64,000 nucleotides of DNA from DASSUW01 sp963803335 (GCA_963803335.1 CAWDME010000017.1:6113-70112); one strand, 5' to 3'; positions 1-8,363 are shown, numbered from the stretch's first letter. Program-made: numbers and translations. Notes: generated from the sequence alone by a model not told the origin.

Positions 1-357
1 TCGGACGCCGGCTACCCGCTCGTCATCAACGCACGGGTCGACGTCTTCTTCGCTCCGTTCCTCGCGGGTGCCGGGCCCGGCACGCAGGCGCCGCTCGTGC
101 CGCCAGCGCTGGAGCGAGCGAACGCCTACCTGGACGCCGGCGTCGACTGCGTCTTCCCGATCGGGCTGTGGGAGCCGGACGCGCTGCGCCACTTCATGTC
201 AGAGGTCGGCGGGCCGGTGAACGTCATACCCGTGCCGCAGGCGCCGTCGCTCGCCGAGCTGACCGCGCTCGGCGTCGCCCGCGTGAGCTGGGGACCGTTC
301 CTGTACTGGACCGCGATGACGCGCTTCCAGGAGCAGCTCGCGTCGCTTCAGGCCTGA
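1..357 (+). CDS. Isocitrate lyase/PEP mutase family protein (C-terminal part)
   Basis: The frame is open from the first base, so only the last 118 residues are present. The stretch INARVDVFF is the conserved strand of the PEP mutase/isocitrate lyase TIM barrel (usually NARTD). It is followed by a segment with ERANAYLDAGVD and a GLWE turn, then VSWGPF near the end, as in the small PEP-mutase-like enzymes that cleave or form C-C or C-P bonds in 2-oxo acid substrates. The catalytic half lies outside the window, so the substrate cannot be assigned. Its stop overlaps the stop of the convergent ltrA gene by 10 bases. Confidence 0.8.
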   Translation, partial: SDAGYPLVINARVDVFFAPFLAGAGPGTQAPLVPPALERANAYLDAGVDCVFPIGLWEPDALRHFMSEVGGPVNVIPVPQAPSLAELTALGVARVSWGPFLYWTAMTRFQEQLASLQA

Positions 358-1509
358 CGCTCCCAGATCGCCAGCGCGGGAAGCAGCGACGCAACGACGA
401 AGCTGAGCGCGAGGACGCTCGTCTCGCCGGCTAGCGGCACCAGCAGGATGAACAGGGCCGCTACCGCTGCGCGTTTGCCGTTCAGGACGCCGGTCACCCG
501 CCATACGAACACGCTCTCTCCCAGCAGGTAAAGCGCGGGCCCGCCCAAGATCATCGCCGCGCCGACCCCGTTCGTCGCTTCGTGTGGCGTCGCGATGAGC
601 AGGCCGTTGGCGACTGCAACCGCGATGACGCCCGCAACGATCGGCAGGTGGCCGTAAGTGTATGCGTCGCGCGCGACACCGCCCGGGTCGTCACAGCTAG
701 TGATCCACGCGCGCGCGTGCTCGGCCGTCGCGCCGAAGTACAACCACCACAGCGCCGCGGTCTCCACGAAGGCGACGATCAGACAGAGCACGACCGTCGA
801 TGTCAGCCCCGCCTCGGAGGCGGTTGCTCCCGTGACGACGATCGACTCGCCGAGCGCGATAATGATGAACACCTGGCAGCGCTCGGCGAAGTGGGTTCCT
901 TCGATGTCGTAGTCGGTCGTGGCCGCGCGGCCACGACCCGGGAGCCAGTAGCCCGCCACGGGCGCGGCGAGCTCGAGCGCGAGCGCCGGTATCCAGATCA
1001 GGAGGCGCGCGTCGCCGTCGAGCGCCGTACCTGCCAGCCAGAGCACGCCGGTGGCGACGCTCCAGACGACCAGCCGCTCGAACACGCCGCGCAGCCGGTG
1101 CCGGCGGTGCAGGAGCGCTGCCGCGGCGGCGTTGCGACCGACCTGGAGCGCGACGTAGCTCCCTGCGAACAGCAGCGCCCGGGCGCCGAACGCCTCGGGC
1201 AGCGAGGCGGCCATGAGCAGGCTGCCGAGCATGACGCCGGTGAGCACGACCCGCACCGTCGGCGAGCCCGGATCGAACCAGTTCGCCATCCACGTCGTGT
1301 AGATCCCACGCCCACCAGACGACGAGCAGCAGGAACACGGCGCGTGCCACGCCCGCGACGGAGAGGTGGGCGAGGATCTGGTGCGACAGCTGCGTGACGG
1401 CGAACACGTAGACCAGGTCGAAGAACAGCTCGACAGTGGTCGTCGGCTGCGTGATGCCATCGCCGCGCGGCCGCAGGTGGCGGACCGCTGTGGCGGCCGT
1501 CGCGGTCAC
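348..1509 (-). pseudogene. ltrA: Low temperature requirement protein A (LtrA) family, frameshifted
   Basis: LtrA-family proteins are multi-pass membrane proteins of unknown biochemical role. The GTG start at 1509 opens a frame with the family N-terminus (VELFFDLVYVFAVTQLSHQ, then LLLVVWWAW). The continuation expected after WWAW (YTTWMANWFDP) lies in the next frame and runs to the stop at 348 through about 300 residues with several hydrophobic helices. Removing one G in the run at 1305-1307 (CCC on the + strand) joins the two halves into WWAW-IYTTWMANWFDP. Either the gene is broken by a one-base insertion or this is a homopolymer sequencing error. The start overlaps the stop of the upstream gene (GTGA). 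Confidence 0.8.
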
Positions 1510-1874
1510 CGCCCGGAGTGCAGCTTGCGGGCCGCGGCGTCGATCCGGTGCGGCGCGAGGTCGAGGACCGCGCGGCCGGCCACGCGGAGGCGGTGCGCCA
1601 GCACGGACGCGTGGCCGTGGTGGCCGCGCAGGTGCTGGACCAGGACGTACGGCACCGTGATGATCGCGGCCAGGAGCCCGACGACGAGGCCGATCGCGAG
1701 CAGCGGGAGCACGATGACTGCCACGAGGATCGCGAGCGGCGGGACCACGAGGAGGCTGATGAGCACGATGGCCGCGACGTCGATGGCGCGAACCGCAACA
1801 GCGGCTCCAAGGCCTGCCAGCGCGGCGTCCTCCTCGAGCTCGTCGACGCGTGAGTGGGTTTCGGGAGTGGTCAC
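1506..1874 (-). CDS. Small membrane protein of unknown function
   Basis: 122 residues with a GTG start preceded by AAGGAGA on the minus strand. A charged N-terminus (about 1-27) is followed by a long hydrophobic span at about 28-80, enough for two membrane helices with a VVPP turn between them. The C-terminal tail is basic. The closing part of the hydrophobic span, VPYVLVQHLRG, resembles TPYLAVRYLRS in the protein encoded at 2522-2860, so the two may be distant paralogues flanking the sigma factor gene. The gene lies 9 bases after the sigma factor and overlaps ltrA by four bases (GTGA), so the set is probably one transcript. No family is recognised. Confidence 0.65.
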   Translation of the reverse strand: MTTPETHSRVDELEEDAALAGLGAAVAVRAIDVAAIVLISLLVVPPLAILVAVIVLPLLAIGLVVGLLAAIITVPYVLVQHLRGHHGHASVLAHRLRVAGRAVLDLAPHRIDAAARKLHSGR

Positions 1875-1883
1875 GTCGTCTCC

Positions 1884-2525
1884 TTAGGCGGCGAGGCGTT
1901 CACGAGGGGTTTCTTCGGCGATCTTCGCGAGGAGCCGCCGTTCGAGCGGCGCGAGGTCGCCGGTCTGCGCGGCGCCCATGAACGCGTCGAGCAGGGACTG
2001 GTGCTCAGCCGCGTCCACACGCCGGCGCGGTTCGCCGCGCAGGCGCGCCCGCGCGCGGGTGACGATTTGGCGAGCGTTCGCCTCGCCGAGGCCCAGCAGC
2101 TCGGCGATCGTCCGGTGCGGATAGTCGAACGCCTCGCGGAGGATGTACGCGGCGCGCTCGGTGGGGGAGAGCTTCTCGAACAGCGTGAGCAGCGCGCGCT
2201 CGAGCGTTTCGTCCTGCTCCGCGGCTCGCGCGGGATCGTCGCGGAGGTCGACCGCGTCGATCTCCTGCGGCTCGCTCGAGATCTCGCGGCGCACGCGGGC
2301 GGACTGCCCAACGGTGAGGGCGAGCCGCGACGTCATCGTGATCAGGAACCCGGCCGGATCGCGGATCTCGTCGCGGTCGGTCCCCTGCCAGCGGATCCAC
2401 GCGTCCTGCACGACGTCATCCGCGTCGTTGGGCGTACCGAGCACCCGGCAGGCGATGCCGAACAGCCGCGGGCGGACGACGTGGAACGACGCGGCGTCGC
2501 GCTCTGAGACGGCGACCGCGCTCAT
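1884..2525 (-). CDS. RNA polymerase sigma factor, ECF41/SigJ-like, truncated C-terminus
   Basis: 213 residues. Region 2 is at about 15-80, with FGIACRVLGTPNDADDVVQD and WIRWQ, and region 4 is at about 125-165, with SPTERAAYILREAFDY and the helix-turn-helix HRTIAELLGLGEANARQIV. These are typical of ECF41-type sigma factors, which normally carry a SnoaL-like C-terminal domain of about 100 residues that tunes activity. Here only its first helix remains (LLDAFMGAAQTGDLAPLE), and the protein ends about 20 residues later, without the DGGGK-type motif. The start is the ATG at 2525, overlapping the upstream stop (ATGA). A longer frame upstream reads through that gene and was rejected. Confidence 0.85.
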   Translation of the reverse strand: MSAVAVSERDAASFHVVRPRLFGIACRVLGTPNDADDVVQDAWIRWQGTDRDEIRDPAGFLITMTSRLALTVGQSARVRREISSEPQEIDAVDLRDDPARAAEQDETLERALLTLFEKLSPTERAAYILREAFDYPHRTIAELLGLGEANARQIVTRARARLRGEPRRRVDAAEHQSLLDAFMGAAQTGDLAPLERRLLAKIAEETPRERLAA

Positions 2526-2860
2526 GTCGCCACTCGGGTCGTGACGAGCCGCGGGGCGGGCTTGCTGCTGGTCACCGTGCGCGCAGCGCGGACGGAGCGG
2601 AGATACCGCACGGCCAGGTACGGCGTGGCGACGAGGGCGGCGACGATCGTCGTGACCAGGAGCATCGCGGCCAGCAACGTCAACAGGAAGGCGAAGGGCG
2701 CGGCCAGCAGGAGCGCCAGGAGCAGCCACGGGCCTACCAGGGAGATGACGGGAGGCCCGTAGCCGGCGACGGCGCCGACCAGCGGGACCAGCTCCGCGAC
2801 CATCTCGCCGAAGGTCCGCTCATCGGCGGCCGGCGCTGTGATCAGCTCGGTGGTGTTCAT
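2522..2860 (-). CDS. Small membrane protein of unknown function, upstream of the sigma factor
   Basis: 112 residues. A polar N-terminus (about 1-30) is followed by a long hydrophobic stretch at about 31-85 with internal prolines that can form two membrane helices, then a basic tail. It is the first gene of a minus-strand set (this gene, ECF sigma factor, second small membrane protein, ltrA) and overlaps the sigma gene by ATGA. ECF41 sigma factors usually sit beside a carboxymuconolactone decarboxylase or oxidoreductase gene; here both neighbours are small membrane proteins. A membrane-anchored regulator of the sigma factor is possible but nothing in the sequence proves it. Confidence 0.6.
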   Translation of the reverse strand: MNTTELITAPAADERTFGEMVAELVPLVGAVAGYGPPVISLVGPWLLLALLLAAPFAFLLTLLAAMLLVTTIVAALVATPYLAVRYLRSVRAARTVTSSKPAPRLVTTRVAT

Positions 2861-2970
2861 GCGGCGAGCTTGCTCTGGCGCGGCCGCGCTCTCGTCCGGG
2901 CAAGTCCCGCGTCGGGTCCCTAGTCACCGGCGCGGCTCCCCAGTCGGCAGACCGGAGGTACGCTTGCGCG

Positions 2971-3225
2971 GTGGCCAGGACCAAGCATCCGCCCGGGACT
3001 GAGCCATTCGACGTGACGCTGCCCAAGGGCTTCGAGCCAGGCGAGCACCAAGGGGCGCTCGAGGAGGCGGCACGGCAGTCCGGATGGACGGTTGAGCGCG
3101 ACGGCGCAGTGATCGTCGTTCGCGACGTCTGGACCGAGAACGAGGACCACGCAGCCTGGCTCGTGGCGACGAAGGTCGGGCTTCGGCTCGAGCGCGTCAC
3201 CGTCTGGGCGGGTCGCGACTCGTAG
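2971..3225 (+). CDS. Hypothetical small soluble protein
   Basis: 84 residues from a GTG start. The sequence is hydrophilic and balanced in charge. Its pattern TVERDGAVIVVRDVW...AAWLVATKVGLRLERVTVWAG looks like a small alpha/beta fold, without Cys or membrane segments. It is transcribed away from the sigma factor operon across a 110-base gap that must hold promoters for both directions. I do not recognise a family. Codon use with G or C in third positions supports it being real. Confidence 0.5.
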   Translation: MARTKHPPGTEPFDVTLPKGFEPGEHQGALEEAARQSGWTVERDGAVIVVRDVWTENEDHAAWLVATKVGLRLERVTVWAGRDS

Positions 3226-3382
3226 CCGCGGGATCCGGGTGCCGATTTTGATGAGCCGACAGAGCGTCGGGCCCAAGTTCATACGAGACCTCGCCCGCTT
3301 TGCCGCGCGGGCCGCAGCCACGCTGCCGGCCGACTAGTACGTGCACCGCCTTTCGACAGGCACGCTTCGGCCTGATCGTCAT

Positions 3383-3410
3383 CGGGAGACGCGGCGCCTT
3401 TCGTCTCCCG
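3383..3410. repeat. Inverted repeat, hairpin candidate
   Basis: CGGGAGACG (3383-3391) and CGTCTCCCG (3402-3410) form a perfect 9-base inverted repeat with a 10-base loop ending in CTTT. It lies in the gene-free stretch 3226-3595 between two convergent genes and could act as a terminator for either direction, although there is no clear T-run directly after the stem. Confidence 0.45.
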
Positions 3411-3483
3411 AACCGGCAGGCAAAGAACGGAATATGCGGACATTCGCAAGAACCCGGCGCGAGCGGAGATTGGCTTACGTGCA

Positions 3484-3562
3484 GGCAACTCGCCGCCGTT
3501 CGAGAGCTTCGACCGCACGACTGAAAATCGTGGTGTCCCCGGCTCGAGTCCCGGTCTCGCCG
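3484..3562 (+). pseudogene. Decayed tRNA-Phe (GAA) copy
   Basis: The anticodon arm is intact: stem CACGA (3516-3520), loop CTGAAAA with anticodon GAA, stem TCGTG (3528-3532). The T-arm is recognisable as CCCGG-CTCGAGT-CCCGG, but the loop starts with C and one stem pair is a C-C mismatch. The 3' acceptor side TCTCGCC has no good 5' partner, and the D-arm is lost apart from an AGAGC remnant followed by seven or eight extra bases. I read this as a non-functional tRNA-Phe relic, possibly a former integration site scar. The rest of 3226-3595 shows no gene. Confidence 0.6.
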
Positions 3563-3595
3563 ACGGGCAGGCCATGCTGTCAGCGCCCCTCGGGG

Positions 3596-4525
3596 TTATC
3601 CGATGCGATGGATCTGCGGCGCGCGCTGCGACAGCCATCCCTCAATGTCGGTGTGAGGTAGCGCCACCGGGTCGGGTGCAGTTAGCCGCAGGGCGCGCAG
3701 CGCGCGCTTTCGCTCAGGGTGAAGTACGAACAGCGCATCGCGGATGCCGTTATGGCCGAGGTAGACGACGAGGCGTCTCAAGTGCGTCTCCCGGCAGTCG
3801 ACCGCCCAGCCGCTTCCCTCTTGATCGAGGACGCTCCGCGGCATCAGCGCAACCGTCCCGAGGTCCACGCCGGCAGCCTGCAGGTACCCTCCGGCCGCCC
3901 GAGCCGCACGGGCGAGAGCGCTCGACGGGCTCTGCCAGCGCAAGCGAATGCTGGTCAGGAAGCGGCGGTCGGCCAGCGCGTCCTCGTCCGCGTCGGCTAG
4001 GTCGACGAGCTCGACGCCCAGCAGATCGGCCGTGAGCAGCTCAGTGAGGAGGATCCTCGTCGGACGCGCAAGATCCTCCGCCATCGGCTCGATAGCGGGG
4101 TGCACCGGATCGCGCTCGGCGCGACCTGCCTCGGGATCAGGTGCGATGGCGGCAACGCGCGCGAGCGACTGATCGCGCGTGTCCCCGCGCTGGTAGACGA
4201 GCACCGGCTCGGCGATCATCTCGAGCCTGCTGAAGAGCACCTGCAGTGCACGTGCCGGTTTCAACGCCTTGCGGAACGGTGTGTTCCAGTCCCGCCCGGC
4301 GAGGAGGTTGTCCATTAGCTCGCGCTCTACTGCCGGGTCCAGCCGCGCGTCGTATTCGATGTCCACGTCGACGTCGCCGACGGTGAGGGCGCCGCGCGCG
4401 TAGGAACCGAACAGGTACACGGCGGTGACGCAATCGGCGTGGGCGCCGCCGGCGCAGATCGCCTCGAGCAGCGTCGACAGCGCGGCCGTGGCCTTCTCTC
4501 GGGGCATGCGCCGGTTGCCTGCCAT
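3596..4525 (-). CDS. Nucleotidyltransferase domain protein
   Basis: 309 residues. The N-terminal part (about 10-110) has the polymerase-beta-type nucleotidyltransferase motif LFGSYARGALTVGDVDVDI, with the GS turn and the two acidic residues that hold metal ions. The rest (about 130-309) is an uncharacterised mostly helical domain with no kanamycin-nucleotidyltransferase hallmark that I can see. Such stand-alone enzymes transfer NMP groups to proteins, tRNA or small molecules, so the acceptor is unknown. No HEPN partner or antitoxin-like gene is adjacent. It ends against the tRNA-Phe relic. Confidence 0.75.
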   Translation of the reverse strand: MAGNRRMPREKATAALSTLLEAICAGGAHADCVTAVYLFGSYARGALTVGDVDVDIEYDARLDPAVERELMDNLLAGRDWNTPFRKALKPARALQVLFSRLEMIAEPVLVYQRGDTRDQSLARVAAIAPDPEAGRAERDPVHPAIEPMAEDLARPTRILLTELLTADLLGVELVDLADADEDALADRRFLTSIRLRWQSPSSALARAARAAGGYLQAAGVDLGTVALMPRSVLDQEGSGWAVDCRETHLRRLVVYLGHNGIRDALFVLHPERKRALRALRLTAPDPVALPHTDIEGWLSQRAPQIHRIG

Positions 4526-4769
4526 CGACGGCCAGCCTATGTCGGTGCGCTTTCATGTTCGAACCTCGATGTGGAGCAGCCCGGGCGGAATGAGCGCCGA
4601 GAGCCTGATGTGGGAGCGATGGCGCCGCAATCGGCGTGCCTCGAGGTGCGCCAAAAAGTGCGCCAGATAATCGGCCAGAATCGCTCACGAGCTTCCGAGC
4701 GACGAACTGGCGTCGTGCGCGCCAGGAACGAAGCCCCTGCAAATGCGCACGATCTGCCGAGAGACGAAG

Positions 4770-4843
<74 letters not shown>

Positions 4844-4871
4844 AGGGGCGGCGGCCCATGTTAGCCGCCAG

Positions 4872-4961
4872 CGGAGAGGGCGGGATTCGAACCCGCGATG
4901 GAGCTTTCCGCCCCATACTCGCTTAGCAGGCGAGTGCCTTCAGCCACTCGGCCACCTCTCC
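4872..4961 (-). tRNA. tRNA-Ser (anticodon GCT)
   Basis: 90 nt on the minus strand. Acceptor GGAGAGG/CCTCTCC, anticodon stem CTCGC/GCGAG around CTGCTAA (anticodon GCT), a long variable arm, and T-arm CGGG-TTCGAAT-CCCG. A class II tRNA reading AGC/AGU. CCA is not encoded. It lies 28 bases upstream of tRNA-Arg in the same orientation, so the two may be co-transcribed. Confidence 0.97.
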
Positions 4962-5001
4962 GGATGCGCGACGGTCTCGCGCTGTGGGCGCAGTGTAGAG
5001 G

Positions 5002-6066
5002 CTAGGCGACCCCGCGCCGCCCCATCCGATCGAGCTCCTCGAGCGACTGGCCGGCGCCCGTGGCGACGCAGGTGAGCGGGGCGTCGGCAATGTGCACCGG
5101 CATGCCGGTCTCGCGGTGCACGCGCTCCGAGAAACCGCGCAGGAGCGCCCCGCCGCCGGCGAGCACGAGGCCGTGGCGGGCGATGTCGGCGGCGAGCTCC
5201 GGCGGGGTCTCCTCGAGCGTGTCGTGGACCGAGGCCATGATGTCGGTCAGCGGCGCGTCGATCGCGCGGCGGACCTCCTCGCCCGTGAGCTCGAGCTCAC
5301 GCGGGAGCCCGGACATGAGGTCGCGCCCGCGGATGCGGGTGGAGAGCGCGTCGTCGGCGGGCGAGGCGGAGCCGACCGCCAACTTGATCGCCTCGGCGCT
5401 CTGCGACCCGATCGCCATCCGGTGCTCGAGCCGGATGTAGTTGGTGATCGCGTCGTCGAGGTCGTAACCGCCGACGCGCAGGGAGCGCGAGACGACGATG
5501 CCGCCGAGCGAGATGACCGCGACCTCGGACGTGCCGCCGCCGACGTCGACGACCATCCGGCCCACCGGCTCGGCGATCGGCAGGCCGGCGCCGATCGCGG
5601 CGGCAAGCGACTCCTCGATCAGGTGCACCTCGCGCGCACCCGCCGACAGTGACGCCTCCTCGACCGCTCGGCGCTCGACGTCGGTGACGCCCGACGGCGC
5701 GCACATGACCAGCCGCGGGCGGCTGAAGCGGCTCTGCAGCACCTTGTCGACGAACTGGCGGAGCATCGCCTCGGTGACCTCGAAGTCGGCGATAACGCCG
5801 TGGCGCAGCGGCCGGTCGGCCGAGATCGTGGCGGGCGTGCGGCCGATCATCAGCTGGGCGTCGGCGCCCACCGCGTGGACCTCGCCGGTGCGCTGGTCGA
5901 TCGCCACGACGGACGGCTCGGACAGCACGATCCCGCGCCCGCGCACGTAGACGACCGTGTTGGCGGTGCCGAGGTCGATCGCCATGTCGCCGACCCCGCG
6001 CAGGGCCGAGAACGACCAGCGCCGGCGCCGCGAGACCGACCGGAAGACTCCGCGTTGCGAGCTCAT
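5002..6066 (-). CDS. MreB/Mbl-like rod shape-determining protein (actin homologue)
   Basis: 354 residues from the ATG at 6066; an upstream extension of the frame runs antisense to lysE and was discarded. Actin-fold ATPase motifs are present: phosphate-1 DLGTANTVVYVRGRGIVLSEPSVVAID (about 29-55), phosphate-2 VVDVGGGTSEVAVISLGGIV, and adenosine motif GLVLAGGGALLRGF near the C-terminus. MreB filaments guide lateral wall synthesis. There is no mreC, mreD or rodA neighbour, and the N-terminus carries an unusual Arg-rich segment (SVSRRRRW) ahead of the first strand, so this is probably a stand-alone paralogue. The cell-shape role is inferred from the family. Confidence 0.88.
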   Translation of the reverse strand: MSSQRGVFRSVSRRRRWSFSALRGVGDMAIDLGTANTVVYVRGRGIVLSEPSVVAIDQRTGEVHAVGADAQLMIGRTPATISADRPLRHGVIADFEVTEAMLRQFVDKVLQSRFSRPRLVMCAPSGVTDVERRAVEEASLSAGAREVHLIEESLAAAIGAGLPIAEPVGRMVVDVGGGTSEVAVISLGGIVVSRSLRVGGYDLDDAITNYIRLEHRMAIGSQSAEAIKLAVGSASPADDALSTRIRGRDLMSGLPRELELTGEEVRRAIDAPLTDIMASVHDTLEETPPELAADIARHGLVLAGGGALLRGFSERVHRETGMPVHIADAPLTCVATGAGQSLEELDRMGRRGVA

Positions 6067-6084
6067 TCGCTGAACCAGGGAAGC

Positions 6085-6099
6085 ACACGCTACGCGTGT
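6085..6099. promoter_or_regulatory. Short palindrome in a divergent promoter gap
   Basis: ACACGC-TAC-GCGTGT lies in the 45-base gap between the mreB-like gene (-) and lysE (+). Both promoters must lie in or near this gap, so the repeat could be an operator. Six-base arms can arise by chance in such GC-rich DNA. Confidence 0.25.
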
Positions 6100-6111
6100 A
6101 ACGTCTGCCTC

Positions 6112-6738
6112 ATGCCGGACGCAACGACGTTTGCACTGTTTGCGCTTGCGTGTTTCGCCTTCCTGGCGATTCCCGGGCCGTCCGTGTTCTACATCGTCAC
6201 ACGCAGCCTCGTGCAGGGCCGGCGGGCCGGTGTGATGTCGATGCTCGGGGTGCAGACGGGCGGCCTCGTGCACGTCGTTGCCGCCGCGTTTGGCCTGTCG
6301 GCGCTGATCGCGTCCTCGGCCGCCGCGTTCACGGTCGTCAAGTACGCCGGCGCCGCGTACCTGGTCTTCCTCGGCCTGCGCAAGCTGTTCGGCGCCGAGC
6401 CCGACGAGCCGGAGATCACGGATGAGCAGGCGTCGACCGCGAGCCTGTTCGGTCACGGCGTCATCGTCAACGTGCTCAACCCGAAGACCGCGCTGTTCTT
6501 CCTCGCCTTCCTGCCGCAGTTCGTCGACCCGAGCGCGGGCCCCGTCGCGCCGCAGATGCTCGTGCTGGGCCTCATGCTCGTCAGCCTCGGCGTGCTCAGC
6601 GACGGCACCTACGCCCTCCTCGCCGCCGGCATCGGCAACCACCTGCGCGCGCGCCGCCGACTCGAGCGCATCAGCGGCGGCGTGTTCGTGAGCCTCGGCG
6701 TGGTCGCCGCGCTCGCAGGCGAGCCGCGACACTCCTAG
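6112..6738 (+). CDS. LysE/RhtB family translocator
   Basis: 208 residues with about six hydrophobic segments. The N-terminus FALFALACFAFLAIPGPSVFYIVTRSLVQGRRAG carries the LysE-family PGP motif, and GVIVNVLNPKTALFFLAFLPQFVDP is the second family signature. Members export amino acids (lysine, arginine, homoserine, threonine) or related small molecules, so the substrate here is unknown. The ATG at 6112 was chosen because the upstream extension of this frame overlaps the divergent mreB-like gene. Confidence 0.88.
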   Translation: MPDATTFALFALACFAFLAIPGPSVFYIVTRSLVQGRRAGVMSMLGVQTGGLVHVVAAAFGLSALIASSAAAFTVVKYAGAAYLVFLGLRKLFGAEPDEPEITDEQASTASLFGHGVIVNVLNPKTALFFLAFLPQFVDPSAGPVAPQMLVLGLMLVSLGVLSDGTYALLAAGIGNHLRARRRLERISGGVFVSLGVVAALAGEPRHS

Positions 6739-6753
6739 GATGAGCCGCGCCGC

Positions 6754-6840
6754 GGAGGGGTGGCAGAGCGGTCGAATGCACCGGTCTTGAAAACCGGAGT
6801 CCGTTCACGCGGACCGCGGGTTCGAATCCCGCCCCCTCCG
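6754..6840 (+). tRNA. tRNA-Ser (anticodon TGA)
   Basis: 87 nt. Acceptor GGAGGGG/CCCCTCC, D-arm with GGCAGAGCGGTCGAATG, anticodon stem CCGGT/ACCGG around CTTGAAA (anticodon TGA), long variable arm, T-arm CGGG-TTCGAAT-CCCG. CCA is not encoded. It starts 15 bases after lysE. Confidence 0.97.
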
Positions 6841-6959
6841 CTCCAGATCGCGTTTGTGGCTCTGCGTCCCGGAAGCTGGTCGATCAGTGGTTCTCCGCGG
6901 GGCGGTCGCGGCGGCTCGCGGATGTGCGGCTCGGTGGCCGTTGCCACGGTGTATCGGTA

Positions 6960-8363
6960 ATGGCCGTCGATCCGCTCGAACGCGTGCGCGAGGAGTCGTC
7001 CAGTGTCCCGGCGCGCGCACGGCGAGCACGTGGGTGGCCGTGGTTTGCGGCCCCGGAGGTAGGTCCGGCGACGATCGTGCTGCTGGTCGTCGCTCAGGCG
7101 ATCTTGTGGATCGTCGCGCGCCCGCGCGGGCAGTCGGCGAGCAGCTATCTCGGCCAGTTTCTCGGCGTCGAGGCCGTGCTGCTGCTCTCGATCGGGCTCG
7201 TACTGATCAGCACGCTCCCGCTGGTCGAGGCGTACTTCGACGGGATCGACCGGGCCGCGATCTGGCACCGCCGCGTCGCGATCGCCGGCCTGCTGCTCCT
7301 GGCGCCGCACGTCGCGCTTGCCACCGGTCCAGGCAGCGTCGCGGGCGGGCCGCTGGCCACGATCGGCGCGCTGGGCCTGGTCGGCCTGGCGTCGTGGGCG
7401 ATCCTTCCGCGCTGGCAGTCGGTGGTGCCGAGGCCGATGCGAGGCCTCGTGCTGGCCGCCCGTGATGCGCCGCTGATCCGTGATGCGCGCCGGGTCTTGG
7501 GCGGGTACGAGCGCTGGCGAGCGCTGCATCGCACGACCGGCGTGTTCGTCGCGGCCGGCTTCGCCCACGGCGTGCTCGACGGCACGCCTTTCGCGGGTGC
7601 GCCGGTTCTGCGCTGGAGCTATGTCGCGGTCGGTGGCATCGGCCTCGCGTTCTACGCGTACCGCGAGCTACTGGCCCATCGCTTCGTCTCGCTGCACGAC
7701 TACCAGGTTGCCGCGGTGCGGGAGATCGACGCGGGCCTGGCCGAGATCGAGCTACGCCCGCTCGGGCGGGCGCTCGAGTTCGCCCCGGGCCAGTTCGCGA
7801 TGATCTACATCGAGGCCAAGGACGGCTGGCACCGGCACCCGTTCACCATTGCGAGCGCGCCGCACGAGCACCGTGTGCGCGTCACGGTCAAGGCACTCGG
7901 CGACTACACCACCCGCCTCCAGGATCTCGTCGAGCCGGGGATGCCCGCAGTCATCGGCGGCCCGCATGGCCGCTTCGTGCACTGGCGCGGCACGGATCGC
8001 CAGATCTGGATCGCCGGCGGCGTCGGCATCGCGCCGTTCCTGAGCTGGCTGCGGGCGCTCGAGCAGCACCCGTTGCTCGGTCGCGTCGATCTGTTCTACT
8101 CCGCCGCCGGCGACGCGCCGTTCGCCGACGAACTGCGCTCGATCGCCGCCAGACATCCAGCGCTGCACATGCACCTCGTCGACACCACCGCCGAGGGCCG
8201 CCTGACGCCCGAGCGCGTGGTCGCGCTGGCGGGCGACGACCCGCGCCGGACGTCGGTGTTCATGTGCGGTCCGAGCTCGATGCTGCGGACGTTTCAGACC
8301 GCGCTGCGCCGCGCGGGCGTCCCCGGGCGGCGGATCCACCGCGAGTACTTCGACTGGCGCTGA
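6960..8363 (+). CDS. Membrane ferric reductase-like / ferredoxin-NAD(P) reductase family protein
   Basis: 467 residues from the ATG at 6960; upstream GTG codons at 6924 and 6951 are possible. The N-terminal half (about 30-250) has several membrane helices with spaced His residues (WHRR, PHVAL, LHRTTG, FAHG) that could bind heme, as in the ferric reductase/NADPH oxidase superfamily. The C-terminal half is a ferredoxin-reductase module: FAD binding at HRHPFTIASAP, flavin phosphate loop GGPHGRF, and NAD(P) binding at WIAGGVGIAPFLSW and FMCGPSSML. It should pass electrons from NAD(P)H through FAD and heme across the membrane. The stop is directly followed by the start of the VIT-family gene. Confidence 0.82.
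   Translation: MAVDPLERVREESSSVPARARRARGWPWFAAPEVGPATIVLLVVAQAILWIVARPRGQSASSYLGQFLGVEAVLLLSIGLVLISTLPLVEAYFDGIDRAAIWHRRVAIAGLLLLAPHVALATGPGSVAGGPLATIGALGLVGLASWAILPRWQSVVPRPMRGLVLAARDAPLIRDARRVLGGYERWRALHRTTGVFVAAGFAHGVLDGTPFAGAPVLRWSYVAVGGIGLAFYAYRELLAHRFVSLHDYQVAAVREIDAGLAEIELRPLGRALEFAPGQFAMIYIEAKDGWHRHPFTIASAPHEHRVRVTVKALGDYTTRLQDLVEPGMPAVIGGPHGRFVHWRGTDRQIWIAGGVGIAPFLSWLRALEQHPLLGRVDLFYSAAGDAPFADELRSIAARHPALHMHLVDTTAEGRLTPERVVALAGDDPRRTSVFMCGPSSMLRTFQTALRRAGVPGRRIHREYFDWR

Noticed and set aside
3279..3638. Minus-strand frame with the familiar peptide LEPGTPRFSVVRS
   Set aside because: This peptide is the reverse-strand translation of the tRNA-Phe anticodon and T-arm region, a recurrent false gene call.
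2971..4525. Genomic island hypothesis around the tRNA-Phe relic
   Set aside because: No integrase, transposase or second att copy is visible and base composition does not clearly change, so only the relic itself is reported.
5002..6732. Longer 576-residue version of the MreB-like protein
   Set aside because: The first 220 residues are antisense to lysE and have no similarity to anything; the ATG at 6066 gives the normal family length.
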